From: Symbiodinium natans
Lineage: Eukaryota > Sar > Dinophyceae > Suessiales > Symbiodiniaceae
Reading direction: 5' to 3'
DNA length: 64,000 nt
Assembly: GCA_905221605.1 (NCBI GenBank)
Contig: CAJNDS010002469.1
Span: forward strand, 126,001 to 190,000
Shown: positions 44,574 to 56,107 of the stretch, piece after piece
How positions within the stretch are numbered: position 1 is the first letter of the stretch
How the letters are laid out: each line of letters opens with the position of its first letter
Translations under genes and position numbers: made by a program
The notes under the pieces: model-generated
Database searches by the model: none
Told to the model about the DNA's origin: nothing
What the model saw: only the letters and a program-made list of their open reading frames with translations

Positions 44574-45696
44574 CAGGAGTTGATTTTGTGTTTTTTTGTT
44601 CGGGTTTGGGCTGTAGGGTTTATGGCTTATGCATGTAACCTACCTCTTCCCTACTTTGCTCTACAAACTGGTGAGCTCCTCCCTCTCCACCCCCACCAAG
44701 CCCGCCGACATTTCAGGGTTCAGGGTTCATTGGGGGTTCCCCCCCCCCCCCCCCTAAAAAAAAAAAACAAACTCCAAAATGCGCAAAGAAGGAGATGAAC
44801 ATCCCTAAACCCCAATCGCTAAACAGGCCCTAAGCCCTGTGAGGGCTCAAGACTTAGGGTTGTCGGGTTCAGGGCTTAAGGGGCCTTGGATGCCCAGTAC
44901 CACCCTGATTCCCTTGTTTTTGGTGGCTCTTTTCTCCAAGGGTCCGAAACCCGAAAGCTTCCGAGCCCGCCCGGCATCTTAAACCGTAAATAGCCCGAAG
45001 CCCGAAACCCTAAGCCCACCTGACATCCTAAACCGTAAACAACCCGAAACCCTAAACCCTAAACTAAACCCAGCAGGCAGTTCTTTGGGCATGTCCGCTG
45101 AACCGGACGGTTGGGGCCTTGGCGCTACGAAGTGGGTTTAGGGTTTAGGGTTTAGGGTTTTAGGGTTTTAGGGTTTAGGGTTTGGGGTTTGGGGTTTGGG
45201 GTTTAGGGTTTAGGGCTAGGGGTTACAAGGAGCAAGGAGAACATGGACCCTCTGGGTTGTTCGGATGTAGGGGGTGAGGCGTTCATGGAAGGAGACTTCT
45301 AAAAGGGGTGCGGTTTTGGGTTTGGGGTTGTGGGTTTTGGGTTTTGGGTGTTGGGGCTGATTCTTGACTTCATGCTTCATGTTTCGTGTGTTGAAAGACC
45401 CAGAACCCCAGAACCCAAAACCCTAACTAAACCCTAAACCCTAAACCCTAAACCCTAAATCCTAAACCCTAAACCCTAAACCCAAAACGTCCCCCATGTT
45501 TGAATCAACCCAAAGGCCACAAGTTCATCCTGGGCCAGTTAATTCATCCCGCAGACTGTGGATCCTAGTTTAGGGTTTGGGGTTTTGGGTTTAGGGTTTA
45601 GGGTTTAGGGTTTTAGGGTTTTAGGGTTTAGGGTTTTGGGTTTTGGGTTTAGGGTTTAGGGTTTAGGGTTTAGGGTTTAGGGTTTAGAAGACCCCA

Positions 45697-45811
45697 GACT
45701 CTGTGGTGCTTGACTGTAACTTTAGATCCTTAGCCTTTTTGGGTTGATTGGGTTTCTTAATAAGGCAGCTAAGAAGTTTAGTTTATGGCTACCCTCCCAA
45801 GTGCAGCCAAG
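45697..45811. repeat. Dispersed repeat E, copy 2
   Basis: Similar to 18612-18720 along its length; ends GTGCAGCCAAG directly before an open reading stretch. Confidence 0.75.
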
Positions 45812-45849
45812 TCAGACCCCTCTTCCCCAAAGACGCACAAGAAGCCGAG

Positions 45850-45891
45850 GTGCTCTTCAGGGACTTCATGCTCAGATGGGAGCGGAGTGAG
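45850..45891 (+). CDS. Candidate exon, possibly gene Y
   Basis: Acceptor GCCGAG|G, donor GTGAG|GCGGAT (GC), phase 0 at both ends. Reads VLFRDFMLRWERSE. The same frame is open upstream from 45812 (VRPLFPKDAQEAE), so the exon may start earlier. Confidence 0.45.
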
Positions 45892-46069
45892 GCGGATGGG
45901 GAGGGAGGGGGGGGGGGGAGTGGAGGGGACCTTACCAGGGTTTCGGGTTTAGGGCGTTTAGGGGGGGTGCAGGGTTTGGGGAGGGTGGTCGCGTGACCCA
46001 AGGCGAAGATGAGCAGTCCCCACTTCTGTTGCGCGGACCTGCTTCTCGAACACACCCCTGCGCCAGCAG

Positions 46070-47200
46070 CTCCCTAAACCCTAAGCCCTAAGCCCTCAAC
46101 CCTAAACCCTGAACCCTGAACCCTGAACCCTGAACCCTAAACCCTAAACCCTAAACCCTAAACCCTAAGCCCTAAACCCTAAACCCTAAACCCTAAACCC
46201 TAAACCCTAAACCCTAAAACCCTAAACCCCTAAACCCCTAAACCCTAAACCCCAACCCCTAAACCCCGGCGGTTCCCCAGTCATAGAGGTCGCATCCTTT
46301 CTTCAGCATCGCGTTTCCTGAGCCCTTGCAACCCCCAGTCCCCATTAGGGTTTAGGGTTTAGGGTTTAGGGTTTAGGGTTTAGGGTTTAGGGTTTAGGGT
46401 TTAGGGTTTAGGGGCCCTTACAACTTAAGACCCTTATCAGCCCAAAGACTAAGGCCCAGTTCAGCAAAGGAGGTTGTTCCGAAGATTCTTGTGGGAACCG
46501 CCCTAAACCCTAAACCTAAAATCCCAACCCGCAAACCCCGAACCCGAAACCCTAAACCCCAAACCCCAAGCCCCAAACCCCAAACCCCAAACCCCAAACC
46601 CTAAACCCGAAACCCTAAACCCTAAACCCTACCCCTAAACTCTACCGAAACACCTTACTTAAAGCAACTCGGCGACTTCGTAGCCCTGATGCGCCAGAAC
46701 CTTGAACCGAACCACCTTAGGGTTTAGGGTTTAGGGTTAGGGCATGGGGTTTAGGGTTTAGGGTTTAGGGCTTAGGGTTTAGGGTTTAGGGCTTAGGGTT
46801 TAGGGTTTAGGGCTTAGGGTTTAGGGTTTAGGGTTTAGGGGTGGTGTAAGGAGGTTCAACTAGGGGGCGTAGGGTGTTTGGGGGAATTACAGTGCTTGGG
46901 GAGGCTTAGGGGGTTTAAGGGCTTCAATTTGGGGGGCATAGGGTGTTTGGGGTGTCGTGGGCTGCAGCCCTGCACTGTATCAAGACTACTGGCCTCCAGA
47001 TGCTTTAACTTACGGGTTTGAGGCTATGCGTATGGGTACCTGGGCGGGGCATTCTTGGCGATTGGCGAACCTTAAAAACTAGAAGAGGGATGGCCCGAAA
47101 GCATCGATTTGCCGTGCGTTGACTCCATGCAGTTGACTCTTTGCAGCCGAAGTGTATGCACTTGGACAAATGTATGCACTTACATGGTTGCATAGTCACT
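46070..47200. repeat. Telomeric arrays with short candidate exons
   Basis: CCCTAAA 46128-46265; TTTAGGG 46346-46413; CCCTAAA/CCCCAAA 46500-46640; TTTAGGG/CTTAGGG 46720-46840. Between them are open pieces near 46285-46345 (HPFFSIAFPEPLQPP), 46464-46482 and 46664-46716 (QLGDFVALMRQNLEPNHL). Product unknown. Confidence 0.55.
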
Positions 47201-47221
47201 TGTACACTGCACTTGTCTGAT

Positions 47222-48125
47222 TTGCGATGGTTTTGGAACCAGCGAATTCGGGGACCATGGTATACTTGCGATGCTTTTTGAACCAGCGAATTCGGGGACC
47301 ATGGTTTTCGCGATGGTTTTTGGAACCAGCGAATTCGGGGACCATGGTTTTTGCGATGGTTTTGGAAACAGCGATTTCGGGGACCATGGTATTTGCGATG
47401 CTTTTGGAAACAGCGAATTCGGGGACCATGGTATTTGCGATGGTTTTGGAACCAGCGAATTCGGGGACCAGGGTATTTGCGATGGTTTTGGAACCACGAT
47501 ATTTGCGAGGTTTTCGAGGCCCCGGAATTCGAGTCCCACGACATTTGCAAGGGTTTCGAGGAATTCGAGTCCCAATATTTGCGAGGTTTTCGAGGCCCCG
47601 GAATTCGAGTCCCACGACATTTGCAAGGGTTTCGAGGAATTCGAGTCCCGCGATATTTGCGATGGTTTATTTGCGATGGGTTTCGACATGCAAGCTCCGG
47701 GTGTCCGCGGCGGGAATGCTATTTGCGAGGTTTTCAAGTACGTCCGGAATTCCGCTTCCATGCTATTTGCGGTGTTTTCAAGCGCCCAGATGTCCGTTAC
47801 CATGCTATTTGCAGTGTTTTCAAGCGCCCAGATGTCCGTTACCATGGTATTTGCGGTGTTTTCAAGCGCCCAGATGTCCGTTACCATGCTATTTGCAGTG
47901 TTTTCAAGCGCCCAGATGTCCGTTATCATGCTATTTGCGGCGTTTTCATGCGCCCAGATGTCCGTTACCATGCTATTTGCGGCGTTTTCAAGCGCCTAGA
48001 TGTCCGTTACCATGCTATTTGCGGTGTTTTCAAGCGCCCAGATGTCCGTTACCATGCTATTTGCGGTGTTTTCAGGCGGCCAGATGTCCGTTACCATGCT
48101 ATTTGCGGTGTTTTCAGACGCCCAG
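47222..48125. repeat. 42-bp minisatellites (two subfamilies)
   Basis: 47222-47510: 42-bp units around ACCATGGTATTTGCGATGGT. 47510-47690: related, with EcoRI-like GAATTC. 47745-48125: 42-bp units around ACCATGCTATTTGCGGTGTT. The subfamilies share a core. Because 42 is a multiple of 3, several frames on both strands stay open; these ORFs are not evidence of genes. Confidence 0.92.
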
Positions 48126-49030
48126 GGCGTCCGCGGCGTACTATACGTCTGTGCTACAAAAAGTCGACTTTCCAGCCACGGAAGCTCCGCGTGTGCGCGG
48201 CGTACTACGTGAGTACTACAAAAAGTCGACTTTCCAGCCACGGAAGCTCCGGGCGTCCCCGGCGTACTATACGTCTGTGCTACAAAAGTCGACTTTCCAG
48301 CTACGGAAGCTCCGCGTGTGCGCGGCGTACTACGTTTGTACTACAAAAGTCGACTTTCCAGCCACGGAAGCTCCGGGCGTCCCCGGCGTACTATACGTCT
48401 GTACTACAAAAGTCGACTTTCCAGCTACGGAAGCTCCGCGTGGCGTACTACGTCTGTGCTACAAAAGTCGACTTTCCAGCCACGGAAGCTCCGGGCGTCC
48501 CGTGCGTACTACGTTTGTACTACAAAACTCGATTTTCCAGCCACGGAAGTCCCCGGCGTACTACGTCTGTACTACACAAGTCGAAAAACAAACGCAAAAA
48601 ACGCAAAAAACACTACGGTTTTAGCACCGCGACCACGCGAAAACCCGCAGAGGGGTTACGTTTGCATGTCAAGAAACGCAAAAACACGAGGGTTTCGGCA
48701 CCGCGCCAACGCCGAAAGCCGCAGAGGGGTTACGTTTGTATGTCAAAAAACGCAAAAACACCACGGTTTTGGCACCGTGCCAACGCCGAAACCCGCAGAG
48801 GGTTGTCTGCGGCCACGAAAAAAAGTACCAAAAACGACGGTTTTAGCACCGCGACCCGGCGATCACCCGCAGAGGGTTGTCCGCGGCCACAAAGAAACGT
48901 AAAAAAAACGACGGTTTTGGCACCGCGACCACGCCGAAACCCGCAGAGGGTTGTCCGCGCAAATCAAGAAACGTAAAAAAAAAACGACGGTTTTTGCTCC
49001 GCGACCACGCCGAAACACGCAGAGGGTTGC
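48126..49030. repeat. 60-bp and 74-bp minisatellites
   Basis: 48126-48590: units of about 60 bp around GTCGACTTTCCAGCCACGGA. 48600-49030: units around CGCCGAAACCCGCAGAGGGG (74 bp where intact; shorter derivatives present). Confidence 0.9.
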
Positions 49031-49620
49031 AATCCCGATTGGCGATGTCAACCCAGCCCGCCGCCTTAGAAAGAGTAATTTTAATTTAGAAATCTAGGAC
49101 TGGGTACGAAGGTCTAGTAAATTCTACGTAAATCTAGAAATTTGTATTCGCTGATTACTAAACTCTATGCAATTCACTCTATGCAATTCACTCTATGCAC
49201 TTCACTCTGTGCACTTCACTCTATGCACTTCACTCTATGCACTTCACTCTATGCACTTCACTCTATGCACTTCACTCTATGCACTTCACTCTATGCACTT
49301 CACTCTATGCGCTTCACTCTGTGCACTTCACTCTGTGCACTTGCCTCTATGCACTTCACTCTATGCACTTTGCTCTATGCGCTTCACTCTATGCACTTCG
49401 CTCTATGCACTTCGCTCTATGCACTTCGCTCTATGCACTTCACTCTATGCACTTCACTCTATGCACTTCACTCTATGCACTTCGCTCTATGCACTTCACT
49501 CTATGCACTTCGCTCTATGCACTTCACTCTATGCACTTCACTCTATGCACTTCAGTCTATGTTGTTGTGTCAGGGGGCTCCGCACGGAAGAACCCTTCGC
49601 GATGCTTTCGGGAAAAACAT
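49031..49620. repeat. Linker, 14-bp array and closing segment, copy 1
   Basis: Linker 49031-49118 (CAATCCCGATTGGCGATGTC...), 14-bp units CTCTATGCACTTCA over 49166-49560, then a closing segment beginning GTTGTTGTGTCAGGGGGCTC. Confidence 0.92.
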
Positions 49621-50930
49621 CCCCGTGTCTTCACGCGCGCGGAAGTCCGTTACCGTGCTATTTGCGGTGTTTTCAAGCGCCCAGATGTCCGTTACCATGC
49701 TATTTTGCGGTGTTTTCAGACGCCCGGGGCGTCCGCAGCGTACTACATCTGTACTACAAAAAGTCGACTTTCCAGCCACGGAAGCTCCGCGCGGAAGCTC
49801 CGGGCGTCCCCGACGTACTACATTTGTACTACAAAAGTCGACTATCCAGCCACGGAAGCTCCGGGTGTCCGCGGCGTACTACGTCTGTACTACAAAACTC
49901 GACTTTCCAGCCACGGAAGCTCCGCGTGTCCGTACTACAAAAGTCGACTTTGGCACCGTGACCACGCCGAAACCCGCAGAGGGGTTACGTTCGTATGTCA
50001 AAAAACGCAAAAACACGATGGTTTTGGCACCGCGCCAACGCCGAAACCCGCAGAGGGGTTACGTTCGTATGTCAAAAAACGCAAAAACACGATGGTTTTG
50101 GCACCGCGCCAACGCCGAAACCCGCAGAGGGGTTACGTTTGTATGTCAAAAAACGCAAAAACACGATGGTTTTGGCACCGCGCCAACGCCGAAACCCGCA
50201 GAGGGGTTACGTTTGTATGTCAAAAAAGGCAAAAACACGATGGTTTTGGCACCGCGCCAACGCCGAAACCCGCAGAGGGTTGTCTGCGCCCACGAAAAAA
50301 AGTTCCAAAAACGACGGTTTTAGCACCGCGACCCGGCGATTACCCGCAGAGGGTTGTCCGCGGTCAGAAAGAAACGTCAAAAAAACGACGGTTTTGGCAC
50401 TGCGACCACGCCGAAACCCGCAGAGGGTTGTCCGCGGACACAAAGAAACGTAAAAAAAACGACGGTTTTAGCACCACGACCACGCCGAAACCCGCAGAGG
50501 GTTGCAATCCCGATTGGCGATGTCAACCCAGCCCGCCGCCTTAGAAAGAGTAATTTTAATTTAGAAATCGTAGGACTGGGTACGAAGGTCTAGGCAATTC
50601 ACTCATTGCAATTCACTCTATGCAATTCACTATGCACTTCACTCTATGCACTTGACTCTGTGCACTTCACTCTATGCACTTCACTCTATGCACTTCACTC
50701 TATGCACTTCACTCTACGCGCTTCACTCTATGCACTTCACTCTGTGCACTTGACTCTATGCACTTCACTCTATGCACTTCACTCTGTGCGCTTCACTCTA
50801 TGCACTTCACTCTATGCACTTCGCTCTATGCGCTTCACTCTATGCACTTCACTCTATGTACTTCACTCTATGTTGTTGGGTCAGAGGGCTCCGCACGGAA
50901 GAACCCTTCGCGATGCTTTCGGGAAAACCT
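49621..50930. repeat. Second copy of the higher-order minisatellite block
   Basis: Same order as 47745-49620 in shorter form: two 42-bp units (49640-49725), 60-bp units (49730-49945), 74-bp units (49946-50500), linker (50501-50595), 14-bp array (50597-50872), closing segment (50873-50930). Indicates a large tandem duplication followed by array-length change. Confidence 0.9.
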
Positions 50931-52364
50931 CAATCCTCTAAGCCTTAAAGCCTAAACCCTAAACCCTAAACCCCAGGACCCGAAGCCCTGAACCTTTGAA
51001 CCCCCCGAAGGCCCGAATCCCTTGAATCCCGTGCCACTGCATAGGAGTGGTTTGGGCAGTGGGGCGTGCACCAGCCTACCCGGCTCTTTTATAATTGTTC
51101 TGAGAGTCTGGGGTTCAGGGAACCCTAAAGAACCCTGGCTATTTGCACAGCCGCTTGTGGCCCTAAACCCTACTGGCTTAGGCCTTAGGGTTTACGGAAC
51201 GTGAGATTCTTCGATCTTCGGTTTCTTAATCACAAATTGTTGGGGTCCACGCCCCAGAACTTGTCAAGAGACAGTGAGGGGCTGGATATTTGAGGTACAT
51301 AATGTTCATTGTTGTTTTTTATCCTGCATGCATATATATATATAGATATAGATATAGATATATTTATCTCTTATGTTTTGTTGTTTCTTCTCTTTTTGTT
51401 GTTTAGGGTTTAGGGTTTAGGGTTTAGGGTTTAGGGTTTAGGGTTTAGGGTTTAGGGTTTAGGGTTTAGGGTTTAGGGTTTAGGGTTTAGGGTTTAGGGT
51501 TTAGGGTTTGGGGGGGGGAGGGGATGCTTCTAATGCAACATCAAAAGTGCTGGTGTCTAGGGCCCAGGGTGCCCGTGTCTTAAGAATCCGTGCATGTCCC
51601 GCGGAGTCCTACGTACATGCCAAGCTAAGCCATCGGCAAGCAGGCTTTTGGGTTTAGGGTTCAGGGTTTAGGGTTTACGGTTCAGGGTTTAGGGTTTCGG
51701 GTTCAGGGTTCAGGGTTCAGGGTTTAGCACTCGTTCCTTTCAAACGCCGAGGCTCTTCTAGACCCCAGGCCCTAGAGGGATGGTTTATAACGCCCCTTTG
51801 GGTGTGAGCAGCTAGGGTTTCGGTTAATTTGAGAGGCAGTACAAGGTACTTGCAACATGTTTAAAATCCTCAACCCCTAATTCCTAAACCCTGCCAGAAC
51901 CCTAAACCCTAAACCTAAACCCTAAACCCTGAACCCTAAACCCTAAACCCTAAACCCTAAACCCAGGGTACTTTTTTAGCCTTACGGAAGTCCACGAGTC
52001 CAAAGGCGTAGGGTTTTTACGGGTTTCGTGATTGCAGTCGCAAGAAGATGCCCGGAGACATCTACCTCCCTAAGGCTCCATGTACCCATATAGTAGATAC
52101 CTGGGCCTTAAAGGGGTTCCTATAAGGGTACTTTAAGGCCTAGGTATCTACTATAAGGGTACATGGAGCCTTTGGGCCTGTTGAGCCGCTGAACCCAGAA
52201 GCCGACGTCTGAATCCCTCCAACTCCTACCCTTGTAAACCTTCAAACCCTGACTGAAGCTGGAAGGTGGGTCTAGAGTTACCCTAAACCCTAAACCCTAA
52301 ACCCTAAAAACCAAAAACTGGGTTTGGGTTTGCGCCCCCAACACCGGTCTGACGGCTCCAGGTG
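50931..52364. repeat. Telomeric arrays and a palindromic element
   Basis: 51402-51509 TTTAGGG (about 15 perfect units); TTCAGGG/TTTAGGG 51653-51727; CCCTAAA 51898-51964; palindromic element 52070-52174. 51520-51648 is open on the + strand (SKVLVSRAQGARVLRIRACP) without a match. Confidence 0.75.
52070..52174. mobile_element. Palindromic element G
   Basis: Arms of about 35 bp: AAGGCTCCATGTACCCATAT at the left and its near-complement at the right. One arm recurs at 12583-12622. No coding capacity. Confidence 0.75.
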
Positions 52365-52823
52365 CGTGATGGTGGTGGTGATGGTGGCGCACGGTTGGGC
52401 CGCAGGCCTCATTCGTTTCGGCTATGGAAGCTAGAAGGGTTTGGGGTTTCGGGTTTAGGGCTTAGGGCTTAGGGCTTAGGGTTTAGGGTTCCCTTTGAGC
52501 CCCTGTACATCAAAAAGGGCACCCTTTTTAGTCGGAGGTTACTCTTGTGTCAAGACGCTCTCCCGTCTCTTGTCTATAGGTGCGCACGCACGAGCTTACA
52601 CCATTCATGACAGCGCTCAACCACCTAAATCCTATAAACCCTACATCCCAAAACCCTAAACCCCTAACCCCTCTAAGACCCGAAACCCCTCTAAACCCCT
52701 ACCAGTAACTCCGCAAACCCTGTCGCTTTTGCTGTTCGGCGTTGCACAGGGCTCATCACCCGCGAGTTCTCAACCGTTATCCGCTCCATCCTCCAAACGC
52801 TAGCATGGCCCTCAGGGGGGGGA
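52365..52823 (+). CDS. Two candidate exons, unidentified
   Basis: 52365-52410 (acceptor CTCCAG|G, donor CGCAG|GCCTC) and 52757-52820 (acceptor TGCACAG|G). The second reads LITREFSTVIRSILQTLAWP. One frame of the first gives MVVVMVAHGWAAGLIRFGYG. Both resemble late helices of drug/metabolite transporters, but the frames do not join cleanly. Confidence 0.27.
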
Positions 52824-54740
52824 CACAAGGACTTCTGGATAGAGGGTTTAGGGGTTTAGGGGTTTAGGGGTTCAGGGGTGTACGCGATTTAGGGTTCTTT
52901 AGAGAATAGGGACAGGGTTTCGCGGAGTAGGGGTTTCATGGTTTGCGGTTTTATTCTTGGGGTGGTATACCGAAAAGTATGGCTTTCAGGGTCGGCATGC
53001 GTATTCCTAATGTACGACCATAGGACGATAAGCTCCCCCCAGAGGGGTAGAGTCTCGAATTAGGGGCTTACCTACTGAACCTTTGACTTTGAGGGTCGTC
53101 CAAGATATCTAGTCCGCAACCGCATAGGGCAGATTTCCGTTCTTCCGTAGCTTGGTGACCGCGTGCGTCCTCGACAGAGAGGCAGCCAAGTCTGGGCAGA
53201 CCTCTCGCGTAGCGGCGTAGCAAGGAGTACGAAACAGAACTGCCATTTGCTCTGAAGGTGGCGCAACCCAAAAAAAGTCTGAGCACTAAACCCTCTCTGA
53301 ATCTCTTTGGCGGGTCCTGGAATCTCTTTGGCGGGTCGGTTGCGACACATGCAATAAGACGTGTAAGCCCTCAGTCCTTACAGGGTTCAGGGCTCAGGGT
53401 TGGGGTGGGTTGACGAGCACTTGCGTGCTAAAGGACTAAGTGTTGGCCCCAGGTACATCCCAAGCCCAAAGCATCCATGTCCTGAAGCCCCTAACTCACC
53501 CCCCCCCCCCCCGATGAACCCTCTTAGGTTGTCAGCTTCATGAAGAGCCATGCAAGAGCCAAACTAGGGTTTAGGGGTGCAGGGTGTAGGGTTTGGGGTC
53601 TCCAATGCTGAGGCCTTGGTCACAGTCTTCTTGCTCGGTGGGAGCCCCTAAAGCAGTCTTGTAGCTGGCGAGCCGTAGAGGCCTTTTTAAGGCTGAACGG
53701 TAGAGGGGCTTAGGGTTTAGGGTTTAGGGTGAACCCAAAGCCCTGAACCCTAAAGCGCCTGAACCCAAAATCCTAGGCCTCATACAGGGGTCCGGACTCC
53801 GTCGGGTTTAGGATGTTGCGGGTTCCCACCGGGGCAAGTGAGGCTGATTGCGGTTCATTGGACGTTTGTTTTGTTGGAGGGGCGGGGAGGCCTTTTGTTT
53901 CGTTTTGCAGATGCTGACGCAGCACAGGGGCGGGCTTGTTAGGGGTTCGATATGGAAGGACTGGGGGGAACTAGGAATTTGGGCTTGCAGGGTTTACGCA
54001 GGAGGCTTCTTGAGGGAGGGGGTTCAAGAGGGGTTTATAAGCCAAGGTTGCCTCAGACTCCCCACGACTCCCTAGCGCTCCCTAAGCTTCCCTAGGGTTC
54101 CCTAGGTACCTACCCCCCATGACCTTTGTATTAGGGTAGGGCCTAACAGACTCATGGGGCCGAACGGGCCCACAGGATGTAGGATAGACCAGGGCTTAAA
54201 AGGGTTCCAGGGCTTAGAGGTATAGAGGGCTTATAGGGCCTCTCGGGTTTGATCATTCTCAAGCACATGCTTAATCGTCCCTAAGCCCCTAAACCCCAAA
54301 CCCCTATACACCCAAAAGCTCTGATGTACATGTATAACCCTGAACCCTCAATCTCGGATCTTTGAGATGGGTTCACTTCATTGGTCCCTTCAACAGCGGC
54401 ACCCTAAACCCTAAACCCTAAACCCTAAACCCTAAACCCTAAACCCTAAACCCTAAACCCCACCTGAGGTGATCCTCTCCGGGGCAACCGCGCCCACTTC
54501 ATGGGCCGGTCTGCCCGGGCCCTCACTGCGTGAAAGTTGTTGGGGTTGAGGGTTTTAGGGATGTAGGGATTTAGGGTTCAGGGTTCAGGAGGCTGTGGGA
54601 TTGCTAGGCGTGGCTGGGGGATGGATTCGAGGTAGAATTTTGAGACTCGAACGAACCTGAACTCATTCTAAACCTTTACACCCTATAAATCCATATGACA
54701 TAAACCACAGTTGCGGATTACCAATGCGAATGGGGCTTTG
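52824..54740. other. Region without an assigned gene
   Basis: Sparse telomeric tracts (52838-52880, 53711-53730, 54401-54462 CCCTAAA) and a C-run at 53503-53513. Minus-strand open stretch at 53068-53350 and + strand at 53848-54075, neither recognised. 54484-54540 might be an exon. Confidence 0.4.
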
Positions 54741-54807
54741 CAGGCAACTGGGCACACAAGGTTCATTGGAGACATCATCCTTGGCGCCATGTCAACGACA
54801 GGCAGCC
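54741..54807 (+). CDS. Candidate penultimate exon, unidentified gene
   Basis: Acceptor TTTGCAG|G, possible donor CGACAG|GCAGCC (GC). Reads ATGHTRFIGDIILGAMSTT. The FxxGxxxxxxS pattern recalls the last helix of nucleotide-sugar transporters; weak. Confidence 0.35.
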
Positions 54808-54895
54808 TGAACGTGCGGAGAACCCTAGCCGTGGCCCTAAACCGCAAACCCTAAACCCCAAACCCTAAGCCCCAAACTCTACAACCGCTGCAAAG

Positions 54896-55009
54896 GGAGC
54901 CGCACAATCCCAAAACTGCGATGATGAGCCTCCTGCAGCAGCGATTCCGAAGGTTGACAAGAATCTGGCCCAGTACACCGTCGTTTGGGCTAGCAAAAGT
55001 TTTTCTTAA
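54896..55009 (+). CDS. Candidate terminal exon, unidentified gene
   Basis: Acceptor GCAAAG|G; 38 codons ending TAA at 55007. Reads GAAQSQNCDDEPPAAAIPKV, then DKNLAQYTVVWASKSFS. Followed by about 190 bp of non-repetitive, stop-containing sequence that may be a 3' UTR. Confidence 0.45.
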   Translation, partial: GAAQSQNCDDEPPAAAIPKVDKNLAQYTVVWASKSFS

Positions 55010-56107
55010 TGACCCTCATGTTCAGGAAGAAAGTCATGGTTTGGGACCATCTGCCCACATGGATCGTTGAGATTGGACCATCAAGAATCAAGGACGAGCC
55101 GAGTTAGAGTTGTTCACCATCAGTTGCGATGGCTCTCTGCCAATTGGAGACGGCGAGAGGAACTTTGCAGGCGGACCCGCAGGTTCGGCCACATATGAAA
55201 ACAAAATCCCCTAAACCCTAAACCCTAAACCCTAAACCCACACGGCATCGTGGACAGTCTCGCCTGATTCCATCAGGCGATTCCATCAGGCGAGCATTCT
55301 TCTGACCTTCTGGCGTTCCTGCCCTTTCTTGGGGGCTTAAACCCTTAACCCTAAACCCTAAACCCTAAACTCAAAACCCTATGGTTTCGATTCTTTGGCC
55401 TTCCTACCCTCTTTTAGGTTTAGGTCCCTACCCTCTTTCAGGTTTAGGTCCCTAAGCTCTGCTTGCAGAGCGACTCCGCTGTTGTGGCCGCAAGGCCACT
55501 GGAGTTTGGAACGACCGACCCCAAGCTTTAGGGTTTAGAGTTCAAGAGGAAGTGATCTTTCGTCTTGAGGAACATCTTTCAGAGTTCAAGAGGAAGTGAT
55601 TTTTCGTCTTGAGGAACATCTTTCAGAGGGTGAAACTTCCAATTTCCTCTGCTGCCCTCACCCCAATTTTCCCCTTGCCGTCCCCAGCGATCTTCTACGA
55701 AGTGACCTGGCCCCTTTGTATCACACCAAGGGTGCCCAAGAAGGGTTTAGGTTTCAGGGTTCAGGGTATACCCTAAACCCTAAACCCTAAACCCTAAACC
55801 CTAAACCCTTAGGGTTTAGGGTTTAGGGTTTAGGGTTGAGGACCATCTTCTCGGTGGACCCATTTCTATAAGCCCTAAACTGCTCTTGGGCATACCCCTT
55901 ATTGACAGGGAGGTCACCCCACGGCCTAAAACCCCTCAACCCCGAAACCCAAAGCATATACACCTGCAACCACTGCGTACCTATACCGCCTAAACCCTTT
56001 AGGCCTCAAACCCTAAACCCCAAACCCTTAGCCCCCCCCCCCCCCGGAACCCTACACCCTAAACTCTAAACCCAGATGAACCTCAATATCTTCTCCTCAG
56101 GTCCCCT
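55010..56107 (+). other. Candidate exons and a 44-bp tandem duplication
   Basis: 55469-55526 reads SDSAVVAARPLEFGTTDPK. 55537-55580 is repeated at 55581-55624 (44 bp). The frame EEVIFRLEEHLSEGE continues to 55740 through LLRSDLAPLYHTKGAQEG. CCCTAAA 55771-55807 abuts TTTAGGG 55810-55837 head to head, a near-perfect hairpin. Confidence 0.4.

Larger units (their letters stand above)
41781..45849. other. Intron-like DNA of gene Y with repeats and weak exon candidates
   Basis: TTTAGGG 41820-41868; MITE-A half 41871-41935; MITE-D 43433-43540; MITE-C with telomeric insert 44447-44573; MITE-A half 44884-44930; TTTAGGG 45135-45215 and 45570-45690; repeat E copy 2 at 45697-45811. Weak exon candidates near 42470-42600, 43056-43120, 44035-44120, 44347-44440 and 45075-45130. 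Confidence 0.45.

Noticed and set aside
49166-50872. CRISPR-like regular repeats
   Set aside because: The 14-bp units are directly contiguous, without unique spacers, and the genome is eukaryotic.
47222-50930. Several overlapping ORFs of 180-541 codons
   Set aside because: Repeat units of 42 nt (or 14 nt, in phase every 42) keep multiple frames open on both strands at once; no non-repetitive coding sequence.
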